Of a DNA stretch of 41,028 bases, positions 16,038 to 24,497 are shown piece after piece. How positions within the stretch are numbered: the first letter of the stretch is position 1; every line of letters starts with the position of its first letter. Under the pieces are notes generated by a model, which worked only from the letters and a program-made list of their open reading frames with translations, was not told where the DNA came from and searched no databases. The DNA comes from DATKLX01 sp035542155 (lineage in GTDB: Bacteria > Chloroflexota > Anaerolineae > Anaerolineales > Anaerolineaceae): assembly GCA_035542155.1 (NCBI GenBank), contig DATKLX010000008.1, positions 1 through 41,028 on the forward strand. The letters are read 5' to 3'. The position numbers and the translations under genes were made by a program.

Positions 16038-17729
16038 TTACCGGATTAATGCCCGAACCTCATCCAAAAACTCTTCACTCATGAAATCGCCTTTTTGCAA
16101 AAGACTCTGGATATGCCCTTTCAGGCGGTCTTTTTCCTGTGGGGTCAGCTCTTTGGCGGTAACCACAATCACCGGGATGTCCATGGTTTCTTCCTCCATC
16201 TGGAGGGCATCCATCACCGAAAAGCCGTCCATTTCTGGCATCATCAGGTCGAGGATGATCAAATCCGGATGCTCTTTTTTGGCGATTTCCACCGCTTCGA
16301 TGCCGTTGCTGGCCTCAAACAAGGTATAGTTACCCTGGGATTGGAGGATACGGCGAATCAGGCGGCGCACGTCAGGATTGTCATCGGCGATGCAAATACA
16401 TGGATACCGGTCGACGGCTACCCGGTTCAGTGCAGCCAGCAGCCCTTCTTCAGGAGATTCCTCCATGGTTTGAGTCGGCAGGATAACGTTTCGCGCCCAT
16501 CCCTGGCCCAGCACGTTGCGTTCGATGGGCGTCGTGTGGCCGGTGCAGTTGATCACGACCGTATCCGTCGGTTTGATTACGTTGGCGCGCACCAGCTTAA
16601 CCAATCCCGCGAATGCGACTGCAGCGGCTGGCTCGGCTGAGACGCCTTCCATTTTCGCCAGAAAATGCATTGCGCGGAAAGCATCTTCGTCCGAGACGCT
16701 CTCGAAAACGCCACCGGAATCCTGCTGCATTTTTTTCGTCAATAGTGTATAAGTTCTCCCAGGGTCACCGGTAGCCAGTGTGGCAATCAGAGTCCGTGGA
16801 GATTGCACCGGTTCTGCGACCTCATTTCCCTGTTTCCAGGCCTGAACCATGGGGGAACAGCCTTCTGCCTGGATGATCCCAAAATTAGGTGTTCGATCGG
16901 TCATGCCCATCAGGCGAAGCTCGGCGAAGCCTTTGATAGCTCCGAGGGGACCCAGGCCGCCGCTGACTGATTGCAGATACCAATCTGGAGTGCGCCAGCG
17001 GGTGGGAGAACGCTGTCCGGAGATGGTGGTGGAGGGTGGTCCCAGAAGGGCAGTGAGCTGCTCAGTCACCTCAAAAGCAATCGTTTTCATCGATTCCACG
17101 GAGGGGATTGTTCTCGAACCCTGATCGAGGAATATCCCTCGTTGGCGTGCATATTCAGCGGCAACCTGTTTGGCCTGGTCGTAGGAGCCGGTCACTTTAA
17201 TAACCTGTGTGCCATACAAAGCGACTTCGCGCATTTTTGCCGCTGGAACGAGGCTGGTCAAAAACGCCCACAGTTTAATGCCTGCCCGGGCAGCGTAAGC
17301 GGAATAAGCGATCGCAACGTTCCCCGTTGAAGCCACCACCATTTCGGTGATGCCGGCCTCTTTCAAAGCCGAGATTGTCACCGCAGCCTGGCGGTCTTTG
17401 AATGAATTGGTCGGTCCCTGGCGCTCATCCTTGATATAGATGTTGGGACAGCCGAGCATCATGCCCAGGTTGGCAGCGCGGACCAATGGAGTTCCGCCTT
17501 CGCCCAATGAAAGATCCAGATTGGGTGAGCGAACGGGGAGGAGCTCGCGGTACCGCCAGATATCAAAAGGCCTGCCGGGAAGTTGAAGGGGCAGACTGCG
17601 GGCAATATTCGCGTAGTCATAACGTGCTTCCCGCCATGTGCTGTTGCACTGCGGGCATGCGACCGAGGTGGGGAAATAGGGAGTTTGATGACTACAATCG
17701 AGGCATTCGACGATGAAGTGAGAAGACAT
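16038..17729 (-). CDS. Threonine-synthase-like PLP enzyme fused to C-terminal response-regulator receiver domain
   Basis: The 563-aa product has two parts. Residues 1-410 match archaeal-type threonine synthase: a Cys4 zinc-ribbon-like head (Cys9, 12, 25, 28), SLGEGGTPLVRAANLG, the PLP lysine in NSFKDRQA (Lys111), ASTGNVAIAYSAYAARAG and a C-terminal TGHTTPIERNVLG. Threonine synthase turns O-phosphohomoserine into threonine and phosphate; a related beta/gamma-replacement reaction is possible. Residues 438-560 form a full CheY-like receiver (ADDNP, phospho-acceptor Asp494 in ILDLMMPEMDG, VVTAKE, then QKGDF). All key residues appear intact. The start has AAGGA upstream and lies 7 bases after the hybrid kinase stop. 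Direct control of the enzyme by phosphorylation from that kinase is an inference. The fusion is one reading frame in this sequence. Confidence 0.9.
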   Translation of the reverse strand: MSSHFIVECLDCSHQTPYFPTSVACPQCNSTWREARYDYANIARSLPLQLPGRPFDIWRYRELLPVRSPNLDLSLGEGGTPLVRAANLGMMLGCPNIYIKDERQGPTNSFKDRQAAVTISALKEAGITEMVVASTGNVAIAYSAYAARAGIKLWAFLTSLVPAAKMREVALYGTQVIKVTGSYDQAKQVAAEYARQRGIFLDQGSRTIPSVESMKTIAFEVTEQLTALLGPPSTTISGQRSPTRWRTPDWYLQSVSGGLGPLGAIKGFAELRLMGMTDRTPNFGIIQAEGCSPMVQAWKQGNEVAEPVQSPRTLIATLATGDPGRTYTLLTKKMQQDSGGVFESVSDEDAFRAMHFLAKMEGVSAEPAAAVAFAGLVKLVRANVIKPTDTVVINCTGHTTPIERNVLGQGWARNVILPTQTMEESPEEGLLAALNRVAVDRYPCICIADDNPDVRRLIRRILQSQGNYTLFEASNGIEAVEIAKKEHPDLIILDLMMPEMDGFSVMDALQMEEETMDIPVIVVTAKELTPQEKDRLKGHIQSLLQKGDFMSEEFLDEVRALIR

Positions 17730-17736
17730 AGTTCCT

Positions 17737-20700
17737 TTACTGGGAAGCTTTTGGATACCTGGTTCGGCTGAGAACCTTTTCGAGGCTGTAGAGCAACTCG
17801 TTTTCCTTCAATAAACCTTTTGCGAGCAGGTCCTGTCCGAAGCTGGTCAATTGCTGGTGTTGTTCTGGGGTCAGGTCGGCTCCGGTCAGGACGATCACCG
17901 GTATATCTCGTAATGTGGGATTAGCGCGAAGCTTTTCCAGCAGCGCAAATCCGTTCAAATCCGGCATGAAAAGATCCATAATGATTGCCTGCGGCGGGTT
18001 TTGGGTGATTGTTGCCCACCCCTGGTTGCCGCCTTTTGCCAGACTCAGATGGTATTGCGGCTGGTTGTCCAGGATCTTCTGGATGAGGCGCAGATCGTCG
18101 GGGTCGTCATCCACAACCAGGATTTCCTGGACGGATCCATCGCGGTTAATCTGGTTGAGGGCGTGGAGTAAATCCTCCTGCAAAATTGGCTTGCACAGGT
18201 AATCCGCGGCCCCCAGGCTAAATCCTTTTTCTACCTGTTCCAGAATGGTGCAGAAAATCACCGGGATTTCCTTCGTTTCTTCGTCCGCCTTCAAATCTTT
18301 GATCACCTGCCATCCATCACGGTTCGGCATCATCACGTCCAGGGTGATGGCGACCGGTTTTAGCTGGCGCGCCTGGGTAACTGCCTGGGTGGGATCCGTC
18401 AGGGCAATCACTTTATATCCATGTGGCCTGAGATATCGTTCGTACAGGCTGATCACCTGCGCATCATCGTCAATCGCAAGGATTAACTGCCCATCGCCCA
18501 ACTCTGATTCGGGTTCGAGAGTAGGGGGATGCAGGGGCAGGGCAAAGTAGAAGGTGCTCCCTGCGCCAATCGCACTCTTTTCCAAGCCAATCCGTCCGTT
18601 GTGCATTTCGATCAACGAGCGGCAAATCGAAAGTCCCAGGCCGGAACCGCCGGTCTTCCGGGTTGGCGAATCGTCCACCTGGGAGAATGGTTGGAAGAGC
18701 TTCTTCTGATCTTCCGCAGCGATCCCCGGACCGGTGTCGGTTACCCGGATGACCATCTCCTGAATTCCTTCGGAAGAGCTCTCGACGGCCGCCTCAACAA
18801 TGATCGATCCCTCATCCGTAAACTTGGCTGCGTTCGACAACAGGTTGATCAAAACCTGGCGGATGCGCATTGGGTCGGCACGAACGGTGGGCAAGTCCGC
18901 CGGGATTTTACGAATCAGCTTGATTTGCTTGTCCTTGACGAGTCCGGCTGCCGTCGACATCACCGAGTTAACCAGGTCAGGGATATTCAGATCGTCAAAC
19001 GACAGTTCCATCTTACCCGCTTCGATTTTGGACAGGTCGAGGATGTCGTTGATCAGCCGCAGGAGGTGCTGGCCCGAGTTATAAATCGCCGTCAGATCCT
19101 GTTGCTGGATATCGGTTATCGGGCCGTCGATTCCTTTCAGGATCACCCTGGAAAAGCCGATAATCGAGTTCAGCGGTGTGCGCAGCTCGTGGCTCATATT
19201 GGCCAGGAACTGGGATTTTACGCGGTCTACCTCGCGCATTTCTTCCACTGCTTTTTGCGAGAGCTCGTACGCCCGGGCATTATCAATCGCGACCGCGATC
19301 TGGTCCGCAAGAATTTGTAAGACGATCACGTCGTCGCTGTGGAATGAGTTCACCAGTGTGGACTGGACGTCGAGCGCGCCGATGACGCGTTCTCCCAGTT
19401 TTAAGGGGATACCCAGTTCCGCTCGAGTTTCCGGCAGCAATGGGTTGAAGCGGTGGACTTCGCTCTGTAATACGTCGTTGACTACAACCGGCTGGGCGGT
19501 GGCTGTCGTTGTCCCAATCACCGAGCGTGATCCAACCGCCAGACGGTGGCCGCGCTGTTTGAGCTCCACGCCGGCTTCACCCGTCGACTCCCGCACCACC
19601 GCGTAGCTTCCCGTCTCATCCAGCAGGAAGATCGCGGCATGATAGAAACCGAAGCGCTCGCAGAGCATGTTAACAATCCGTTTCAGCAGGATATCCAGTG
19701 CCAGGGTACCCGAGGTATCCCGGGCGATCTCCGCCGCAGTCTGGAGCTCCAGGGCCCGCCGCTGGGCTTCCAGGAGCAGGCGCTGTTTTTCAAGTGCCAC
19801 CGAGATGCCATCTCCGGTGATCTGCAGCAGACGGATCTCACGCTTGCTGAACTCGGTATGCTGTTTGCTGGAAACCACCATCATTCCGGTCAGCCTGCCC
19901 GCAGTGCGGAAAGAGATCAAGCAGGCGGTTAAAGCGTTCATTTTGCCCATGATTTGCTGGCTGGATGGATCGATCTCCGATTTGAACAGATCGGTGATCA
20001 TGAAGGGTTCGGTCCCAATCTGGTTGATCAATGGCATGGATTGGAATGGGAAACGCGTTCCATCCTCTTCATAGGATCCTCCGACCTGACGGTAACCCAC
20101 TTTTTCAATTTCGGACGGGCGGCCGAACTGGTCTTCGTAAGATAGTAAAAACGTGATCTGGTCAGCGGTTTTCGGGAGCGCATTCTCAAAGACCAGGTCG
20201 AGCAACTCGCGGGGAGAGGTTGCCGTGGCGACCGAGCGGCTGATCCGGTATAGAAGCTCGGTTTCGGCCAGGGCGGTTTGCGTTTGGTCGAAAAGGCGAG
20301 CATTCTGGATCGCCGCCGCAGCCTGGAAAATAATCGTCTCGGCGAGGCGAAGCTCATCGTTGGTGAAGACCCGCTCCGGTTCGGAGATCTCTAAAGCGAC
20401 CGTTCCGATGACTTCCTTCCCGGCAACAAGTGGAAGGATTACCAGGGTGTTGATTTCTCTCAAGACCAGCCGGTCATGAAAGGACTCAGTCAGTGGGTGG
20501 CGTTGGGCGTCGGTCAGGATGAGGGGCTGCCGGGTAGCGAGCACCTTTTGGGCTGAGGGATTCCCTTCCACCGGCAGGACCATTCCAGCCGCCGACCGTC
20601 CATCTTTAGCATAATCAGCCACCAGCGTCATGCTGGTACGGTCCTCATTCAACAGTGCGATTCCCCCTGAGGCCAGATCAAAGGCTCTACCCAGCTCGGA

Positions 20701-23700
20701 AATGACGGTTTGCAAACCAGCCCGCAGATCCAGCGAGCCGGCAACCGCGGAGACCACCCGGTTGATCAGAGTTAATTCCTCCGATCTTTCGTGGGCTTCC
20801 CTCGCGCTTTGCTGAGCCTCTTGTAGCAGGCGATAGTTATCCAGGGAGATGCTGAGCTGGGCGCAGACTGTCTCGATAAATGTGATCTCCGAGTCGTTAA
20901 AGGTTTCGAGATGCTGGCGCGTGCACAATACGACCCCAATATTCTGGCCGCGCACACGTAGCGGAACTGCCATAGCTGAGGCGACGTTCATATGCACCAG
21001 GAACCGTCTCGCGGCTTCGTTGACCCGGCTGTCCAATGTGACATTGTTGCTGACGATGGTTTCTCCTGCCATAAGCTGGTCAGTAAAGGGGAAAATCCTG
21101 GCTGGGAAGCGGTTTTTGTCGTCAAATGCCGTGACCCCTGAATCGGTCAGGTGAGCAGCCTGTTCAAGATACGCCTTTCCGGCTTCACTTCCAAACATGT
21201 GGATCGATACCGAACCCAGGGCAACTCCACGTTTGCAGGCCTGCACGGCTTGCTGTAACAATTCTTCTTCGCTGTGAGCGGCGGTCATCTGTTGAGAGGT
21301 TGTGAACAGCAGCGATGATTCATCAGCCCGTTTTTGCGTCGCGGCGATGTTCCTCAAGTTTTGCACCGCCACGGCCGCCTGGGCAGCCAGCCCCATTGCT
21401 TTACGGATTTCATTCTCTTCCAGATGAGTGACCACCGGGTACATGGCATTGAAGAACCCGATCCATTGGCCACCGACGACCAGCGGGATGAAAATTGTGC
21501 TTTTTGCCTGATAGGTCTTTTCGAATAACAGGCGCGTATTTTCATCCCAACTCGAGCGGTTACTCACATCTTCCACAAACCTTGCGCTATCGGGACGTAG
21601 TAATTTGAATGCAGGGAATGTGTCAATGGGATACCGGTTGACAAAATCTTCCACAGGCAGGGTGGTCCACCGGGCCTGGACCTCCAGCCACTGTGGGGGA
21701 TTCTCCGCTTCCCATGGCACGTTGAAGAGGGTCAGATCGGTGACATGTGCGCCCTGCCCAATGACTGTAAATTTGCGCATTACCCCCAGGACGGCACCGT
21801 AATCCTGGGCAGTGTTCAATTCTGCGCTTGCCTGGTAAAGGTTTTCCGTTTCGGCAAGGCTTTCCTGTGTCTGCTCGAACAGGCGCAGGTTTTCTATGGC
21901 AATCGCCATCTGGTTTGCCAGCGGTGGATAGGACCGGATTTCCCGGTCAGTAAAGGAATGGAGCTTTTCGGCCAGGAGGACCAACGCCCCGATCTGCCGT
22001 TTCCCAGCCCACAGCGGTAGAACAGCGAGGGAGGCGATCCCACCTTCATGGGCGAATTCTGATAAAGCCGCTGCCTGATCGGTCTCGGGTAAAAGTTGAT
22101 CGACGAAGAGGGGTTGAGAACGGGTGAAAAAGCTTTCGAACACGCCGACGTCATAACTGGCACCGACCAGCTTTGGCGGTTTGCCGCTGCTGTTGTACCA
22201 GTTTGCCGCAACTCTTAGATGGGTTGTAATTCCTGGGGATATCTCGAAAAGGACGAGTTCTGCCCGGTTCACTTCAGGGATGGGCAGGCTTTCTAATATG
22301 GCGGAGGCCATACTCTGCATATCCCCGGCGACAGCCAGCTTTCGGCTGGCATTATACAGACTTTCTGTTTCATCCAGGGATGATTCGAGCTGGCCAAGCA
22401 GGTCTTCGCGCACATAGGTGTTGGAAAGCGCTGCCGCTGCCAGTTGTAGAGCCTCGATTTCCTCCACGCCCCAGAAGCGTTCCGAGCCCATCTCCGCGAA
22501 AGCGATAAACCCGGGCACCGAATTTTTTCCCGGCACGCTGATTGCCAGGAAGGAAGTGACCCCAAGTGGCGCCAGCAGAGCCTGGATTGCAGCAGGCAGT
22601 TCCTGGGTTATTCCTGACACATAGCCATGATTAGCCAGTTCGTCCGCCAGCAGTTTATTGTCATGGATCGGGAGCTGACTCCAATACTCGCGGCGCTCGA
22701 TGCCCTCTTTGTACCACTCGTTGATGTTTTCCCAGTATGGGCTGTCTTCATCCGGATGGACCACAAAACAGGTGATCCCGTCAGTACCCGAAGCCTCTCC
22801 AAGATGTTGTAATACTTCTGGGAGGGCCATGGTTCCCAGTTCGCTTAATGTGGCGACTGCCTGGGCGATACTCTTTTGATAGCGCTCACGCCGTGAGACT
22901 TCTCGTTCTGCCTTCGTGCGCACCGCCAGCTCTTGTTGAACGGCCGCATACAACTGCGCATTTTCCAGTGCCAGGTTCAACTGCTGCGAGACTTCCTGGA
23001 TGAGAGATCGCTCTTCCTGAGTCCAGTGCCGGTCGGCGTCCTCATCGACAAGTTTGATCACTCCCTGAGCGTCTTCCGAGATTTTAAATGGGATGACGAC
23101 CTCGGCGGGATTCGTTTTGCTGGCGGGCTGGTGCACGATCTGGTCGATCTCTGCAAGAAGGCTGCTATCGGAGACCTCTTCCCCGGAAGGGATCGTCATA
23201 GCCGGTGGAATTTTCTCCCGAACGGTTTCTGGCTCCGGTTCGGGGGGAACGTCTTCAATCGAAAAGTCGATGAACGGCCTGAATAGCTTGAAAGGTTTCT
23301 CCGGTATCGACTGGACAAAACCGTGGTACCCCCCCAGTTCTCCGTTTTCCTCGCTGTATGTGAAAATACTCATTCGCACCGGGATGCAGCGCCCATCCCC
23401 CCCCAGGTATTTGATTTCGATCTCGGTTGGGAACTGGCCTTTTTGGATTGCTCGCTGGATCGCTGGTTTGGATTCTTCTGCAAGGCCGAAAGAAAGCAGA
23501 GATTGGCCCGCAATCTCAGCAGGAGAATAGCCAATGACCTGGCTGACTTCGGGGCTGCAAACCAGGAAATTACCATCAGCGTCGCATTCCCAGGTCCATC
23601 CAGGGCCGGCCTCCGCCGCCGGATCGATAGGGGTCTCGAAAACCTCTTCTGGCTCTAACGTCGCGAACAGGTTATCAAGCCGGCTGCGCAACTGTTTCTT

Positions 23701-23706
23701 GGACAT
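17737..23706 (-). CDS. Giant soluble hybrid histidine kinase: PAS, half-GAF, 7 GAF, HisKA, HATPase, 2 receivers
   Basis: The product is 1989 aa with no evident membrane segment, so probably cytosolic. Domains by eye: PAS 25-135; C-terminal half of a GAF 205-255; full GAFs near 280-430, 450-605, 620-775, 798-945, 975-1125, 1150-1305 and 1320-1475; HisKA with phospho-His1506 in SHELRTPLNS; HATPase_c with Asn1625, DTGPGI and GGSGLGLS; receiver 1 with Asp1790 and receiver 2 with Asp1911, both with intact acidic and Lys residues. It is the only kinase in the cluster and so the likely phosphate source for its own receivers, the PLP-enzyme receiver and the two small receivers. GAF7 closely resembles the GAFs of the membrane receptors encoded upstream. 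Its start overlaps the parA end by 32 bases. No downstream Met lies near enough to replace it. Confidence 0.93.
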   Translation of the reverse strand: MSKKQLRSRLDNLFATLEPEEVFETPIDPAAEAGPGWTWECDADGNFLVCSPEVSQVIGYSPAEIAGQSLLSFGLAEESKPAIQRAIQKGQFPTEIEIKYLGGDGRCIPVRMSIFTYSEENGELGGYHGFVQSIPEKPFKLFRPFIDFSIEDVPPEPEPETVREKIPPAMTIPSGEEVSDSSLLAEIDQIVHQPASKTNPAEVVIPFKISEDAQGVIKLVDEDADRHWTQEERSLIQEVSQQLNLALENAQLYAAVQQELAVRTKAEREVSRRERYQKSIAQAVATLSELGTMALPEVLQHLGEASGTDGITCFVVHPDEDSPYWENINEWYKEGIERREYWSQLPIHDNKLLADELANHGYVSGITQELPAAIQALLAPLGVTSFLAISVPGKNSVPGFIAFAEMGSERFWGVEEIEALQLAAAALSNTYVREDLLGQLESSLDETESLYNASRKLAVAGDMQSMASAILESLPIPEVNRAELVLFEISPGITTHLRVAANWYNSSGKPPKLVGASYDVGVFESFFTRSQPLFVDQLLPETDQAAALSEFAHEGGIASLAVLPLWAGKRQIGALVLLAEKLHSFTDREIRSYPPLANQMAIAIENLRLFEQTQESLAETENLYQASAELNTAQDYGAVLGVMRKFTVIGQGAHVTDLTLFNVPWEAENPPQWLEVQARWTTLPVEDFVNRYPIDTFPAFKLLRPDSARFVEDVSNRSSWDENTRLLFEKTYQAKSTIFIPLVVGGQWIGFFNAMYPVVTHLEENEIRKAMGLAAQAAVAVQNLRNIAATQKRADESSLLFTTSQQMTAAHSEEELLQQAVQACKRGVALGSVSIHMFGSEAGKAYLEQAAHLTDSGVTAFDDKNRFPARIFPFTDQLMAGETIVSNNVTLDSRVNEAARRFLVHMNVASAMAVPLRVRGQNIGVVLCTRQHLETFNDSEITFIETVCAQLSISLDNYRLLQEAQQSAREAHERSEELTLINRVVSAVAGSLDLRAGLQTVISELGRAFDLASGGIALLNEDRTSMTLVADYAKDGRSAAGMVLPVEGNPSAQKVLATRQPLILTDAQRHPLTESFHDRLVLREINTLVILPLVAGKEVIGTVALEISEPERVFTNDELRLAETIIFQAAAAIQNARLFDQTQTALAETELLYRISRSVATATSPRELLDLVFENALPKTADQITFLLSYEDQFGRPSEIEKVGYRQVGGSYEEDGTRFPFQSMPLINQIGTEPFMITDLFKSEIDPSSQQIMGKMNALTACLISFRTAGRLTGMMVVSSKQHTEFSKREIRLLQITGDGISVALEKQRLLLEAQRRALELQTAAEIARDTSGTLALDILLKRIVNMLCERFGFYHAAIFLLDETGSYAVVRESTGEAGVELKQRGHRLAVGSRSVIGTTTATAQPVVVNDVLQSEVHRFNPLLPETRAELGIPLKLGERVIGALDVQSTLVNSFHSDDVIVLQILADQIAVAIDNARAYELSQKAVEEMREVDRVKSQFLANMSHELRTPLNSIIGFSRVILKGIDGPITDIQQQDLTAIYNSGQHLLRLINDILDLSKIEAGKMELSFDDLNIPDLVNSVMSTAAGLVKDKQIKLIRKIPADLPTVRADPMRIRQVLINLLSNAAKFTDEGSIIVEAAVESSSEGIQEMVIRVTDTGPGIAAEDQKKLFQPFSQVDDSPTRKTGGSGLGLSICRSLIEMHNGRIGLEKSAIGAGSTFYFALPLHPPTLEPESELGDGQLILAIDDDAQVISLYERYLRPHGYKVIALTDPTQAVTQARQLKPVAITLDVMMPNRDGWQVIKDLKADEETKEIPVIFCTILEQVEKGFSLGAADYLCKPILQEDLLHALNQINRDGSVQEILVVDDDPDDLRLIQKILDNQPQYHLSLAKGGNQGWATITQNPPQAIIMDLFMPDLNGFALLEKLRANPTLRDIPVIVLTGADLTPEQHQQLTSFGQDLLAKGLLKENELLYSLEKVLSRTRYPKASQ

Positions 23707-24460
23707 ACTGGATAATCTCCTGGGCTAAGGCGCGATATTGAAGGGCAGACCGGGACCGGGATGCATAGTGGATGATCGGCGTTCCGGCAATAGGAGCTTC
23801 GCGCAGTTTTGTATCTGTGTCGATTGTCGTTTGAAAAAGTCCAGTGTTAAAGGTGGTCCGAAGCTGCTCGCTCAACGTCCGATGGGTACGATTGCGGCGG
23901 TCCAGCATGGTAATCAGCAACCGGTAGGTGAGTTTGGGATTTGTCTGGCCGCGGATGCGTTTAATCTGCGCCATCATATTTTTCAGCGCGTGTACGGAAA
24001 AATACTCCGCTTGTGTTGGGATGAGGAGCATGTCTGCAGCGGTCAGGGCATTCACTGTAACCGCCCCCAGGTAGGGTGGGCAGTCCAGGATGATGCTGTC
24101 GTAGTGGAGCGGTTCCATCTCTCTCAGCGCTTTGCGTAAGATGTACTCGTAGTTTTGGCGGATCGGTAAAAATCTTTCCGCGAGGCCCATCTCTGAGTTA
24201 GAAGGGATCAGGTCGAGACCGGCAACACTTGTTTCCCGGCTGATCCCAACTGGTGAAGCGGATTCGAGCAGGATGTTAGCAATTGAGCGGCGAATTTTGA
24301 CCGAGTCGATCCCGAGAGCCAGGGTCAGGTTGGCTTGTGCATCAAGATCCACCAACAGAACCTCCTGTCCGGTCTCGACCAGTGCAGCGCCTAGGGAGAG
24401 GGTCGTTGTGGTTTTCGCAACCCCGCCTTTTTCATTGGCTACAGTGATAATGATGGACAT
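23675..24460 (-). CDS. ParA/Soj-family ATPase, orphan (no ParB nearby)
   Basis: This is a 261-aa Walker-type ATPase of the ParA/MinD superfamily. Motifs are the deviant Walker A EKGGVAKTTTT (residues 10-20), DLDAQANLT and the IILDCPPYLG Walker B. The length fits chromosomal Soj-type or array-positioning ParA proteins without an N-terminal HTH. No ParB and no parS-like repeat were seen. It lies between the last membrane receptor and the hybrid kinase in one co-directional run, as orphan ParA proteins (for example PpfA or ParC) lie in chemosensory operons, where they place receptor clusters. That role here is inferred from context. The ribosome site (AGGTGCGGAT) is weak, with a 37-base gap from the preceding gene. 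Confidence 0.9.
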   Translation of the reverse strand: MSIIITVANEKGGVAKTTTTLSLGAALVETGQEVLLVDLDAQANLTLALGIDSVKIRRSIANILLESASPVGISRETSVAGLDLIPSNSEMGLAERFLPIRQNYEYILRKALREMEPLHYDSIILDCPPYLGAVTVNALTAADMLLIPTQAEYFSVHALKNMMAQIKRIRGQTNPKLTYRLLITMLDRRNRTHRTLSEQLRTTFNTGLFQTTIDTDTKLREAPIAGTPIIHYASRSRSALQYRALAQEIIQYVQETVAQPA

Positions 24461-24497
24461 ATCCGCACCTGCTTCTACACCTTATTCCGGGCGAGTC

